From Deltaproteobacteria bacterium IMCC39146 (GTDB lineage Bacteria; Desulfobacterota; Desulfuromonadia; Desulfuromonadales; BM103): a stretch of 64,000 nucleotides of DNA. The stretch covers positions 1 through 64,000 of the forward strand of contig JARUHP010000004.1 of assembly GCA_030005635.1 (NCBI GenBank), read 5' to 3'. The position numbers were made by a program, and so were the translations under genes. The notes under the pieces were generated by a model, which was given only the letters and a program-made list of their open reading frames with translations, made no database searches and was not told where the DNA came from. Every line of letters starts with the position of its first letter. The first letter of the stretch is position 1. Below, piece after piece: positions 23,498 through 32,514 of the stretch.

Positions 23498-26335
23498 TTA
23501 ATCGTCCAATCGTTTCAGAGCTGAAGCGATTTCATTAATAAAATCATCAGATGAACAATTATTGCGGACGGGCAGGCAGTTCGTGAAGGTTCTTTTTCCG
23601 CCGTAAATGAAATCAATAACCGCTACCTCATTAGTCTTTACAAACGTGTACCGTTGCTTCCAATCCATCGGCTTCACGTCCGCAATGCGTATATTGTCCT
23701 GCATCATAAAAGGTTCAAGCCTGGCATGAAACTCATTCAGGAAATCTTCTGCAAAAACGAAATCCTTCTCGACATTGGTTGTTTCCGGAACGATCAGAAT
23801 GCCACTCAGCGAGTCCAGAATCTTGATCATCTCCCCACTAAACGAGTCCCGGTTCGGGGACAATAGTTTCGTAATTTTCCCCTTGCCATTGTAGTAGAAG
23901 ACGATTCTCGCAATCTGGTTATCTCTCTGAAAAAAGTAACATTCATGATATTGGTTTTGATCGACACTTTGGATAGTTATGTCTTGATCTTTTATAAGGT
24001 TGGCAACACGTCTCAGGATTTCCAGCGCGAAATGATCATCCGCAGCAATCCCGTAGGTTTCAATCTGCGTACAGGTTTGATTTTGATCAGACGTATCAAT
24101 TTCAACAATTCCATCGGCTTCAACCGGTGCAAATGGGCTTTTCTCGTTTGCTTTCGACTCTGAATCAAACCCTATGTTTTTAGACCCACCCATCACCAAG
24201 CCAGACCCCAGTTTGATATTAGGGGGGTCCATCAAATAAAGCTTTCCTGCTGTTCGAGTTACTGCCGTATATAGCCAGCGAAAGTAATCTGCGGAGAGTT
24301 GATTCTGGTGTGTCCGGCACTTCACAAAAACATGATTCCATTCACTACCTTGTGCTTTATGACAAGTGATGGCATATCCAAATTTCAAGTGAAGAGCGTT
24401 AAAGTAGGGGTCCGAACGCAATGTTTCTTTAAACTCAAGACTGCCGGACTTCAGCTTGGGGTGGCGAATACAGAAATCCACATACAACGCCTTAGACTCA
24501 TCCGAAGAGATATTCGAGTGATCACTGTAGAGAAGGTTTTCGATCACCTTAACTGTAAAAAATCGTGGGGTTTCGAGGAAATCCTTGAAACCAACTTCCA
24601 CATCCCGAAATGAAAGGACAACCGGTGTCTCTTCAATTTTTCCCGTCTCGGAATTTTTATTGCGCAATATAACGGTACGCGGTTCAGACTCCCCGAAGAC
24701 TCCTCGTATTAAGCCAAAATCCCCGTTGGAAATAAACATGCCGTCCAGATAGTTATTTTTGACAGCCATAACTTTGTCACCATTTGTCACTTCGGTGTGC
24801 CCAGGGAAGAACTGTTCTCTGATGCTCCGATTGTAAGCAGCCACATCCGCATTGGAATGGGCAATGATTATTGATTCAGCGTTAATACTGCCATCGCACG
24901 ACTGGAGATAGCGTGTCATCAAATCCCGGTATTCGATTTTTTCCACATCCGAACATTCGAGATCGACCGTGAGTTGATTGAAAACTTTATTATGTAGAGA
25001 TCCTCTGAGTTTGATGGCGTTCTGCATCACCCCGCTGTCAGCCTTCTGGCGAACGACCTCTTCCAGTTCGTAGCCGACACTGCGTAAATTGTGCTCAGTA
25101 AGAAGGTAGCTAGAGTCTAGGGCTGGCGAAAAATTCATTTTCACCGGCGGCAACTGGGCGTCATCACCGATGAAGATCACTTTTTTCCGATGATCATTGT
25201 GGTCCAGATTGACGAATTTAAGGAAATCCCTCAGAAGGAAACCCGACCCGAAACGGAAGAATTCTTCTTCCTGATAATTATCACTAATCATGGAGGCTTC
25301 ATCTACTATAAATACCGTGTCTGCGGGATAATCATTGACTGCTAGCTGTGCGTAAAACTTATACGTTTCCGAACCGTCCAGTTTTTGTTCACGGTACTCG
25401 ATAATATCCTTGAACGAGTAGATTGTTTTGTGAATTGTGTATGCCTCCGACCCGGTCTTTCTGGCTATGACTTTGGAGGCTTTCCCTGTCGGTGCAGCAA
25501 GAATGTAGTTACGCCCAATAGCTCTGAAGTGTTCGGTAAGTCCCTTGGTTATGAATGTCTTACCTGTTCCTGCGTAACCTTTGAGCAGAAATAGGTTTTC
25601 ATCCTTGCTCTCCAAAAAACCCTTCAAATGCGATAGCAACTCAGTCTGATCTTGCGTTAGGTGGTATTCGGCGAAGGAATCATCTAGCGAGATAATATCT
25701 CGTGCACTTCCTGGAGCGAGATCAAACGACTCAGCGGACACCTTGGCGGCGTGCCTGAATTCTTCCAGTCTGTCGTCAAGCGCGACGACATCCGGAATGG
25801 TGTCGTTTTTCTGTGAAAGTTTTTCTGACTCTTCCAGTTGGGCCAGTTCTTCTTTGGCAGCCTTCAACTGTTCACTCAGTGCAGTGTTTTGTTCATGTAG
25901 CAACTGTGCGTGGTCCTCAGGTTTTTTCAGTTCCTCAAAGTCAGGGTAATGCCCCAACGCACCGCTATAGGTTCTGTAAAGCCATTTACCAATCAGATAG
26001 GCGTCATACAATAAGATTTTTGCCTTCGCCTGATCTACACCTTTACCGTGGGCTGCTCGATTTCCAATCGTTCTAATAGCGTGGAACTTTTCAAGTATCG
26101 CTTCATCGACTATTCCCTGGAAGTGACTAGACTTAAGTTTTTCAAAGAATCCATCACCTGGGTTGCACGGCAACAATAATTCCCGATAAAGAGTGCCAAC
26201 CAGTTGTTCAGCAAAACAGCGCAATTTAATGATAGATGTATGCGGATCGGAATATGCGTAATGCTCGGCAAAACTTGCATACTCATATAAATCCGGCCAC
26301 CGTTCCTGTAGTAATTTGAAATTAGCAGATTTCAC
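23498..26335 (-). CDS. SF1 (RecD/UvrD-like) helicase with DUF4145-type N-domain
   Basis: 945 residues from the GTG at 26335, which has AGAGGA in front; a TTG start at 26410 is possible but has no ribosome site. N-terminal residues 10-130 look like the DUF4145/HsdR-associated domain (IKLRCFAEQLVGTLYREL, IRTIGNRAAHG). A coiled coil follows (150-180). The helicase core shows Walker A (KGYAGTGKTF), Walker B (VFIVDEASM), motif III (GDDAQLPPV), motif V (AITCHKAQGSEW) and motif VI (YTAVTRTAGKLYL). The C-terminal 150 residues are unassigned. It follows xseB by about 80 bases and may be read through from xseAB. Confidence 0.8.
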   Translation of the reverse strand: MKSANFKLLQERWPDLYEYASFAEHYAYSDPHTSIIKLRCFAEQLVGTLYRELLLPCNPGDGFFEKLKSSHFQGIVDEAILEKFHAIRTIGNRAAHGKGVDQAKAKILLYDAYLIGKWLYRTYSGALGHYPDFEELKKPEDHAQLLHEQNTALSEQLKAAKEELAQLEESEKLSQKNDTIPDVVALDDRLEEFRHAAKVSAESFDLAPGSARDIISLDDSFAEYHLTQDQTELLSHLKGFLESKDENLFLLKGYAGTGKTFITKGLTEHFRAIGRNYILAAPTGKASKVIARKTGSEAYTIHKTIYSFKDIIEYREQKLDGSETYKFYAQLAVNDYPADTVFIVDEASMISDNYQEEEFFRFGSGFLLRDFLKFVNLDHNDHRKKVIFIGDDAQLPPVKMNFSPALDSSYLLTEHNLRSVGYELEEVVRQKADSGVMQNAIKLRGSLHNKVFNQLTVDLECSDVEKIEYRDLMTRYLQSCDGSINAESIIIAHSNADVAAYNRSIREQFFPGHTEVTNGDKVMAVKNNYLDGMFISNGDFGLIRGVFGESEPRTVILRNKNSETGKIEETPVVLSFRDVEVGFKDFLETPRFFTVKVIENLLYSDHSNISSDESKALYVDFCIRHPKLKSGSLEFKETLRSDPYFNALHLKFGYAITCHKAQGSEWNHVFVKCRTHQNQLSADYFRWLYTAVTRTAGKLYLMDPPNIKLGSGLVMGGSKNIGFDSESKANEKSPFAPVEADGIVEIDTSDQNQTCTQIETYGIAADDHFALEILRRVANLIKDQDITIQSVDQNQYHECYFFQRDNQIARIVFYYNGKGKITKLLSPNRDSFSGEMIKILDSLSGILIVPETTNVEKDFVFAEDFLNEFHARLEPFMMQDNIRIADVKPMDWKQRYTFVKTNEVAVIDFIYGGKRTFTNCLPVRNNCSSDDFINEIASALKRLDD

Positions 26336-26416
26336 ATTAATTCCTCTGAGTGGATTCCTGATGTCAATTAAACGGAAAGTGGGCTTTTCTTGTACACAAT
26401 ATTCTTTCAACCAAGA

Positions 26417-26626
26417 TCAATCTTCCCCGTCCAACTCCTTGAAGGCATCCATGACCTCTTCTTCGACCTGTTTAAGCTTTTTGTCGAGTTCTTTAATAAG
26501 TCGGGCGCCTTCCTTGACGTCCTCGGCGAGCTTGTCGATCGGCGTTTCCGAGTTGTCGAGCCGGACAAGGATCTCATCTAGCTTGGCTACTTTTTCTTCG
26601 TAAGTTAGCTCATTGGTTTCGCTCAC
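26417..26626 (-). CDS. xseB: Exodeoxyribonuclease VII small subunit
   Basis: 69 residues, slightly short of the E. coli protein (80). Typical sequence TYEEKVAKLDEILVRLDNSE followed by LIKELDKKLKQVEEEV: a helical hairpin that wraps the large subunit. The start ATG overlaps the xseA stop by four bases (ATGA), so the two are translationally coupled. Several copies assemble with one XseA to degrade single-stranded DNA from both ends. Confidence 0.95.
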   Translation of the reverse strand: MSETNELTYEEKVAKLDEILVRLDNSETPIDKLAEDVKEGARLIKELDKKLKQVEEEVMDAFKELDGED

Positions 26627-28203
26627 AGTTTTGCCTCCTTGGAAACAACTTCGCTGACCATTGATCCGTCAGCGAATTGAGTACGGACTTTGTCCTTTTC
26701 GTTTACATCATGCAAAGATCGGAGAAGCCGGTCATTACTTTGATAAACTAGAGCGAAACCTCTTTCAAGAACACGCTGCGGATCAGAGGCCCTAAGGATA
26801 GACATTCTTTCCGTCAGGCTTCTGCTCTCGGCGTAGATTCGTTGCTTCACTTTCTCGACTCGGAAGCGATTCTTGAGACCTTTTTGCTCAGCATTCCGCA
26901 CCTTAACCATGCTAAGGAAACGATTCTGCAAGTGCGACTGAGTTTTGCGGCTGTTGTCGCGTTCTGCCTGAATTCTTCTTATGAAACGCCTGCGGTCAAA
27001 ACGCTGTCTAATCCCTGAAAAGGTGATCACTGTCCGCGCCAAAATGGATTTAGCCCCAGACCCCAAGTTCTTCTTTTTTGAGACCAAATGTTCTTTTTTG
27101 CTCTCCAATAACACGGCTGGCAATGATCTAAGCCGTTCTCCTTGTGATCTGCATTTGAGTTGCTCGCCGTTGACACGACGACCGACACTGTAGCGAAGCT
27201 TTAGAGCCAGTTCCCGCAGATGTCCGACGGTTACGTCCCATAACTTTCTTGCCCCCTGCTGAAGGCCCGTTGTGGCTCTCTCAAGATGATCATGACTTGT
27301 CTTTAGTCGGTAACTCCAAACAGTTTTGAGTGTATTTGCGGACTCATCAAGTTGGCGCCGCATCTGGACAAATCTGGCAACGAGTTCTTCCGCTACGGCT
27401 GTCGGTGTCTTGAAACGACGGTTGGACACATAATCCAGTACGCTGGTGTCGATCTCATGTCCAATGCCAGTCCAAACAGGAACAGGGCAGACAGCGATAG
27501 TGCGAGCGATGCTCTCGTTGTCTAGGAAAGACAGATCCGTTTTACTTCCCCCCCCGCGCACGATGACAATCAATTCAACCTTGAGGCGAACTAAAGCTAG
27601 CAACGCTTTGAGTACAGCTCTTTCGGTTTGCTCACCTTGCATCATTGCATCAGCAACATACACTTTAAAACCAAATCCTGAGTTCGAAAGCGTATGAATG
27701 AAGTCATTGTAGGCAGCACTGCTGTGACTTGTGACAAGACCGATCTTAAGCGGAAGCATGGTGACTACGTGTTTCTTATTTACTTCGAACAACCCCTCTT
27801 TCTGGAGTTGCTCAATGATTGCCCGTTTCCTGAGTTCCAGCTCTCCCATTGCAAAAGATGGGTCTGCATTCAAGACCTTTAACGAGATCCCATGCTGAGG
27901 GTGGAATTGAAGGGAGCAGAGAAAAACAACGGCTGTGCCGTTCGTCAGGACAAGCTCCATGTCGCGACCTTTAAAAAGAGCCTTTATCCTTACCAGGTCC
28001 TGTGACCAAATTGTGCCACGCAGTTTTGCTATAGTCTTGCCATTAGCGTCTGTCTCAATCAGGTCACAATAAAAAGACCCACCCCGCTCGCTACCAGAAG
28101 AGATTTCTGCCCTGACCAAAAACTGTGTACTGATAGCTGGTTGTAGTAGTTCATTGATACGCTTTGTAATCACTGATAGAGGAAAGACTGTAGGTTTAGA
28201 CAC
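26623..28203 (-). CDS. xseA: Exodeoxyribonuclease VII large subunit
   Basis: 526 residues, longer than E. coli XseA (456) because of an extended helical region. N-terminal OB-fold (about 10-105), catalytic region with the family-defining IVIVRGGGS and GIGHEIDTSVLDYVSNRRFK motifs (about 210-260), then a long coiled coil to which XseB binds (270-490) and the conserved C-terminal RVLERGFALV. It processes single-stranded DNA during repair. First gene of an xseA-xseB unit; a strong terminator (28263-28301) upstream insulates it from the cobalamin operon. Confidence 0.95.
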   Translation of the reverse strand: MSKPTVFPLSVITKRINELLQPAISTQFLVRAEISSGSERGGSFYCDLIETDANGKTIAKLRGTIWSQDLVRIKALFKGRDMELVLTNGTAVVFLCSLQFHPQHGISLKVLNADPSFAMGELELRKRAIIEQLQKEGLFEVNKKHVVTMLPLKIGLVTSHSSAAYNDFIHTLSNSGFGFKVYVADAMMQGEQTERAVLKALLALVRLKVELIVIVRGGGSKTDLSFLDNESIARTIAVCPVPVWTGIGHEIDTSVLDYVSNRRFKTPTAVAEELVARFVQMRRQLDESANTLKTVWSYRLKTSHDHLERATTGLQQGARKLWDVTVGHLRELALKLRYSVGRRVNGEQLKCRSQGERLRSLPAVLLESKKEHLVSKKKNLGSGAKSILARTVITFSGIRQRFDRRRFIRRIQAERDNSRKTQSHLQNRFLSMVKVRNAEQKGLKNRFRVEKVKQRIYAESRSLTERMSILRASDPQRVLERGFALVYQSNDRLLRSLHDVNEKDKVRTQFADGSMVSEVVSKEAKL

Positions 28204-28262
28204 AAAGACCTCTCAGTGGAGAAAATTCACCTAAAAAGTAGATGTAATGTGTTGCCATAAAA

Positions 28263-28301
28263 CAAAAAAACCACTGTTGTCGCTTAAGCCGACAACAGTG
28301 G
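28263..28301 (-). terminator. Rho-independent terminator upstream of xseA
   Basis: Perfect 12-bp stem CCACTGTTGTCG/CGACAACAGTGG followed by TTTTTTTG on the minus strand. It stops read-through from the cobalamin operon side; the xseA promoter should lie in the 60 bases below it. Confidence 0.85.
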
Positions 28302-28364
28302 TTCAATAGTGGTTTGATCTCTTCCTGCAATCCAGTTGATCATTTCCATCCCCCATGAAACATA

Positions 28365-28497
28365 TCAAATAAGACGGCACCAACCTAACGCAATATACAG
28401 TAAAGGTCAAAGGAGCAATCTTCTAAAATGTCTACTGCATTGTTTTAAGGGTACGAAGCGGTCCGGAATGCGAATATTCTTAATGATCCTGAACCTT
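28365..28497. repeat. Dispersed repeat family A copy
   Basis: AAATAAGACGGCACCAA, AAAGGTCAAAGGA, CTACTGCATTGTTTTAAGG, GGAATGCGAATATTCTTAAT and GATCCTGAACC follow the block order of the copy at 6-143. Lies in the gene-free stretch 28302-28876 behind the cobalamin operon; reading frames here are not credible genes. Confidence 0.55.
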
Positions 28498-28539
28498 AAG
28501 CCTTGTCTTTCGCCATCTTTGTACTCAACGTTAGCAAAA

Positions 28540-28654
28540 CAATTGATGGATCTCAGCGAACACATCAAGGTTGGTATAGTTCGGTGCAGCGGCAATGCCA
28601 GCGTTGGAGTATTCCCTGGCATAGAAAAGCCCAATTTCCCTGCGAAAGTTGGGC
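28540..28654. repeat. Dispersed repeat family C with minus-strand terminator
   Basis: CCAGCGTTGGAGTATTCCCT then GGCATAGAAAAGCCC and the hairpin AGCCCAAtTT/AAgTTGGGCT (28628-28653), with TTTTCT after it on the minus strand. The same arrangement is at 49960-50020. The hairpin probably terminates the cobalamin operon. Confidence 0.55.
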
Positions 28655-28720
28655 TGGGCCATTTCCTATTTACTAAACTTTTTAATTATTAGACAGTTCG
28701 TTTTCGAATCTGACATGGCT

Positions 28721-28749
28721 CCCCGTGCCAGGCAATAGTGGGCACGGGG
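28721..28749. other. Strong hairpin without T run
   Basis: Perfect 9-bp stem CCCCGTGCC/GGCACGGGG, 128 bases below the sirC stop. No T tract on either strand, so it is more likely an mRNA 3'-end stabiliser or processing hairpin of the operon than a terminator. Confidence 0.4.
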
Positions 28750-28876
28750 ATGGAGGGTTTGAAATATGAATCTTGTCCTCTCAGTTGAAAGGGATTTTAA
28801 GTCCCACACATATGCTTAACCACCGTTTCAGCTACGACACCCCACAACAAATCGCGACGTCTCAAAACAGTACAAT

Positions 28877-29428
28877 TCAAACAATATCAGCATCCTTATT
28901 TTTATCTATGGCTGTTTCTACTTCCCTCCTACTCAGTTCAGGCGTTATGACTCCAGCCTTACGATCGTCAGCTTTTGACTGAAGCAAATCATTGATGCTT
29001 TGTGGTATCAACGACTTAATCTTATCCCGAACAACCTTACCAACCGTCGGACTGGCACCATCCGTAGAAACAGCTATTTTCAGCATTCCATAATTTACGA
29101 GCGCAGAAAAATAGAAATCCGATTTTTCGGGACTCGCAGCGATATTTACCAGCAGGTAACGTTTTTCCTTTTCACGGAGAAGCATGTCTACAACATGCGA
29201 AACACCGGTCGCATCAATGACAATATCAAACGAAGTCAGATCATCCACATCCACCTGCTTTCGCACCAGCTCAAGGTCAAGGTTGTTGAATGCTGGCAGG
29301 AACTCTTCGGCAATCAACTTGAATTCAACCCGATTCTCGATCAGAACCTTGGCTTTCCTGTAGGCTACCTTGCCACCACCGATCAGCAACAATCGCGGAT
29401 TAACAAGAAGAATGGGTAAACTGTACAT
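28877..29428 (-). CDS. sirC: Precorrin-2 dehydrogenase (sirohydrochlorin synthase)
   Basis: 183 residues from the ATG at 29428 (AAGGG upstream); a GTG at 29443 overlapping the cobA stop is the alternative. Rossmann fold at the N-terminus (NPRLLLIGGGKVAYRKAKVL), conserved ASPEKSDFYFSALVN and VSTDGASPTVGKVVRDKIK: the Met8p/CysG-N family. It oxidises precorrin-2 to sirohydrochlorin with NAD, feeding both CbiK (cobalt) and siroheme. Last gene of the cobalamin operon. Confidence 0.9.
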   Translation of the reverse strand: MYSLPILLVNPRLLLIGGGKVAYRKAKVLIENRVEFKLIAEEFLPAFNNLDLELVRKQVDVDDLTSFDIVIDATGVSHVVDMLLREKEKRYLLVNIAASPEKSDFYFSALVNYGMLKIAVSTDGASPTVGKVVRDKIKSLIPQSINDLLQSKADDRKAGVITPELSRREVETAIDKNKDADIV

Positions 29429-29442
29429 TGAAGACCCTTTCA

Positions 29443-30207
29443 CTACTCTGTGACCGTATCAAACCAACGTAATTTATCACGCAAGGAAACGACTTCACCG
29501 ACAATGATCACCGCCGGAGTAGGAATTTCCATCCCCTGGATTTTTTGAGGTGCATTCTCAAGAGTCGACACCACTGTCATCTGCTGGGAGGTCGTAGCGC
29601 AACTGATAATTCCCACAGGCGTATTGATCGGGCGACCGTGGGCGATCAACTCGCGACAGATCGTATCGAGATTACCCAACCCCATATAAAAGACCAGAGT
29701 ACCGTCCCCAGGGGCCAGACACTGCCAATTAACTTTCGGCTGTTCATTACTGTCCACCTTAGTGTGCCCAGTCACCAGAGTGACGCTGGTTGTGCAGTCA
29801 CGATGCGTTACCGGAATCCCAGAATAAGCGGCAGCGGCAAATCCAGCCGTGACTCCGGGGACCACTTCAAACGGAACACCTATCTCTTCTAGGTATTGCG
29901 CTTCTTCTCCACCACGGCCAAAGACATAGGGGTCACCGCCTTTGAGACGCACCACCACCCTTCCCGGCTGCGCTTTCTCTACCAGTAGCTTGTTAATCTC
30001 TTCCTGGGGCAGCAAGTGATGACCCTTTACCTTGCCGACATAGATCAGCTCGGCCGCCTTGGGCACCTCCTTGAGGAATTCGGGATTAACCAGTTTATCG
30101 TATAGGACGACATCTGCCTGTTTCAGGCAGCGCAAGCCCTTTACAGTAATCAAGCCGGGGTCTCCAGGACCAGCACCGACCAGATATACTTGAGTTTCTC
30201 TCTTCAC
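29443..30207 (-). CDS. cobA: Uroporphyrinogen-III C-methyltransferase
   Basis: 254 residues, GTG start with GAGGTG upstream. Signature motifs VYLVGAGPGDPGLITVKGLR, VVRLKGGDPYVFGRGGEEA, VPGVTAGFAAAAYSGIPVTH and GTLVFYMG are all present. It makes precorrin-2 from uroporphyrinogen III using two SAM. Together with sirC at its 3' end this replaces the three-domain CysG of enterobacteria. It follows cbiJ by 30-odd bases. Confidence 0.97.
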   Translation of the reverse strand: MKRETQVYLVGAGPGDPGLITVKGLRCLKQADVVLYDKLVNPEFLKEVPKAAELIYVGKVKGHHLLPQEEINKLLVEKAQPGRVVVRLKGGDPYVFGRGGEEAQYLEEIGVPFEVVPGVTAGFAAAAYSGIPVTHRDCTTSVTLVTGHTKVDSNEQPKVNWQCLAPGDGTLVFYMGLGNLDTICRELIAHGRPINTPVGIISCATTSQQMTVVSTLENAPQKIQGMEIPTPAVIIVGEVVSLRDKLRWFDTVTE

Positions 30208-30242
30208 TTAACACCTCAACATATTCTGTGTTTGCCTGACTT

Positions 30243-31037
30243 TCATTCTGCGTCAACGTACCGAGAGCACTGCTGTTGCAGCGCATTCAACAACTCATTG
30301 ATGCCGTTATAAGATTGCCCCGATGGCTCCACCGGACGCCTGACAACAATGAACTGGCAATGTTCATGTTCCGCTGCGCGCCATTTTTCCCCTACTCCAC
30401 CGACTGGTCCGCTTTCCTTGGTCACAACGACACCGATCTCGTATCTACGAATCATCGTCAAGTTGTCTTCATAACTGAAAGGACCACGGCCGAAAATACG
30501 TCGGGATGTTTCCAGCCCCGCAGCATCACATGCAGCAACGGATTCAGGGTGGTTCAACACTCTGGCGTAAAGCGGGAGTTGTCTCCTGCTCGTTTGTTCG
30601 ACATAAGGAGCCAGATGGCGCGATCCAATAGTCAGGAGAATCGGCAACCCCGATTCGCAGGCAAGCAATGAAGCCTGCTCATGATCATCAGCATACAACC
30701 ACGCATCTCTTGGCCCTTGCGTTTCCTGGCGTTGGTAACGCAGGTAGGGGCAACCAGTCTCTTCACAAGCTTTGCGCGCGTTCCGGTGAACAACCTCCGC
30801 ATAGGGGTGAGTTGCGTCGACCAGTGCTGAGAAACCCTGCACCGTAATCAACTCAATTAACTCTGAACGATTCAACCGACCGCTACGACGACTGATCGCA
30901 GAATGTTGTCCAATATTTAACGGTTCGTCGGTTGCCGTTGACACAAGTACCCGACAACCAAGCTCGGCTAACCGCAAAGCCAGGGAAGCGGTTTCGCTGG
31001 TGCCACCGAGGAGAAGTACCTGTGCTCGTTCCGTCAT
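30243..31037 (-). CDS. cbiJ: Precorrin-6A (cobalt-precorrin-6A) reductase
   Basis: 264 residues. N-terminal GGTSETASLALRLAELGCRV, central DATHPYAEVVHRNARKACEE, YLRYQRQE and GRGPFSYEDN, C-terminal VVTKESGPVGG: the CobK/CbiJ family. It reduces the corrin ring of cobalt-precorrin-6A with NADPH. The ATG at 31037 overlaps the cbiH stop (TGATG), indicating coupling. Confidence 0.93.
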   Translation of the reverse strand: MTERAQVLLLGGTSETASLALRLAELGCRVLVSTATDEPLNIGQHSAISRRSGRLNRSELIELITVQGFSALVDATHPYAEVVHRNARKACEETGCPYLRYQRQETQGPRDAWLYADDHEQASLLACESGLPILLTIGSRHLAPYVEQTSRRQLPLYARVLNHPESVAACDAAGLETSRRIFGRGPFSYEDNLTMIRRYEIGVVVTKESGPVGGVGEKWRAAEHEHCQFIVVRRPVEPSGQSYNGINELLNALQQQCSRYVDAE

Positions 31038-31813
31038 CAATAATATCCGCGTGGTGTGACCATTCGCCCATCAAGAACACAAGTTGTTGAGTTGCCAATG
31101 ATAACTATCGAGCGCATCCCAACCTCTTGTTCAAGAAGATGATCCAGGTCAGTCAAAACCAGGCGTTCTTCTTCACTGCCAACGGCAGTTGCAACACCTA
31201 CGGGGGTTGAACCAGGTCGATGCTCGCGAAAAATTCTTGTCGCCTCTTCCAGTTGCATCACGCGTTTCTTGCTTCGCGGGTTATATAACGAAACAACCAG
31301 ATCAGCGGCGGCGACGGCCTCCAGGCGTTTTACGATCATTTCCCAAGGGACAAGAAGATCACTCAGGCTGATAGTTGCCGAATCAAGCATCAGGGGCGCC
31401 CCCATCAAGGCTGCCGCTGAATTAGCGGCCGTCACTCCAGGAATGACTTCCATGTCAAGATCGTAGTCCTCTGCTGAAGCCATTTCCATAGCCAACCCTG
31501 CCATGCCGTACACCCCTGCATCGCCCGATGAAATCAAGGACACTACCTGTCCGGCCCTGGCTTGTTCAAGAGCCGCTCGACAACGATCCGCTTCCTGCTT
31601 CATCCCCGAGGTGATGACCGTCTGGTCCTCGATCAGATCTTCTACTGCCTCGATATAAGGGCCATAGCCAACAACAACAGCACTGTCTTTGATCGCCTTC
31701 CCTGCTCTTGGGGTACGATCTACAACGCTGCCCGGGCCTATGCCAACGAGGAACAGTTTTCCTTGGCTATTGCTATGGTGATGCCGTTGAAGGCTGTTTT
31801 TTTCAGTATTAAT
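31037..31813 (-). CDS. cbiH: Cobalt-precorrin-3 (precorrin-3B) C17-methyltransferase
   Basis: Motifs LFLVGIGPGSVVDRTPRAGK, SLISSGDAGVYGMAGLAMEM, EVIPGVTAANSAAALMGAPL and VSLYNPRSKKR define CobJ/CbiH, the ring-contraction methylase. The start is unusual. The only well-placed ribosome site (AAGGAG) is followed six bases later by ATT (31811-31813); no ATG, GTG or TTG lies between it and the first core motif, and the nearest in-frame ATG (31900) has no ribosome site. I therefore give an ATT start (258 residues), overlapping cbiG by 76 bases. The enzyme call is firm, the start is not. Confidence 0.9.
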   Translation of the reverse strand: MNTEKNSLQRHHHSNSQGKLFLVGIGPGSVVDRTPRAGKAIKDSAVVVGYGPYIEAVEDLIEDQTVITSGMKQEADRCRAALEQARAGQVVSLISSGDAGVYGMAGLAMEMASAEDYDLDMEVIPGVTAANSAAALMGAPLMLDSATISLSDLLVPWEMIVKRLEAVAAADLVVSLYNPRSKKRVMQLEEATRIFREHRPGSTPVGVATAVGSEEERLVLTDLDHLLEQEVGMRSIVIIGNSTTCVLDGRMVTPRGYY

Positions 31814-32514
31814 GACGTTCTCCTTCCAGATAGCAATGCTGCCGGTTCTGCAACCGCTGGCAGATTGACTTGCTGTTGTACGAAGTCTGATGACTCGCAT
31901 GTCAGATGACTCATGCGAATCAGCTCCGAATCGATAATCCGTAGTGGTAGTTCCAATTCCTCGGCAGCCTGTAGCAAGCCCGCCTCTGACTGTTTTACAT
32001 CGGCAGTAGCAAGGCAACGGACCTGATCAAGACCGACTCCGATCAATTTCATTGCTGTCATTATCGCAGCACGAATCTCCGTTGCACTCTTACCCTTTCG
32101 ACAGCCGACACCGACGACAAGATCTTTCACAGCCTCCGTGGTTGTGGAAACAACCGGTTCTGCGCCGGTCAGATTGGCAATATCGTTTGCCAACCGATTA
32201 GCACCTCCTTCATGACCACTCAGCAGGCTTATGGCATAACGTGCCCCGACATCCAGACAAACCACCGCAGGGTCTCCAAGCTTATGCTTGACCAGAGGGG
32301 CAATGGCGCGCACAACCACACCGCAGGGGGCAATAAAGACAAGACCGCTATAACGACTGAACAGCTCTTCCGTCAGGTCATACACCCGCTCAAAGGAATG
32401 GACCCCGCTGGGGGCAGCAACTCCTTGATGCAGATACTGGTCAACTTCCATACCGGCTGCGATCCTTTGCATGACCTTGAACCCTTCAGGTGAAAAGGTG
32501 ATCACCGCAACCAT
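31738..32514 (-). CDS. cbiG: Cobalt-precorrin-5A hydrolase
   Basis: 258 residues from the ATG at 32514, which overlaps the cbiF stop and has GGAGG upstream. Contains FSPEGFKVMQRI, VFIAPCGVVVRAIAPLVKHK and LLSGHEGGANRLAN, and the C-terminal CbiG domain (VVGVGCRKGKSATEIRAAI). It opens the delta-lactone of cobalt-precorrin-5A and releases acetaldehyde, a step found only in the anaerobic pathway, so it proves the cobalt-early route. Shorter than many CbiG (about 340). Confidence 0.92.
   Translation of the reverse strand: MVAVITFSPEGFKVMQRIAAGMEVDQYLHQGVAAPSGVHSFERVYDLTEELFSRYSGLVFIAPCGVVVRAIAPLVKHKLGDPAVVCLDVGARYAISLLSGHEGGANRLANDIANLTGAEPVVSTTTEAVKDLVVGVGCRKGKSATEIRAAIMTAMKLIGVGLDQVRCLATADVKQSEAGLLQAAEELELPLRIIDSELIRMSHLTCESSDFVQQQVNLPAVAEPAALLSGRRTSLILKKTAFNGITIAIAKENCSSLA

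Noticed and set aside
28336..28692. Reading frames on both strands behind the cobalamin operon
   Set aside because: They cover repeat families A and C and a terminator; composition is not protein-like and no ribosome site is present.
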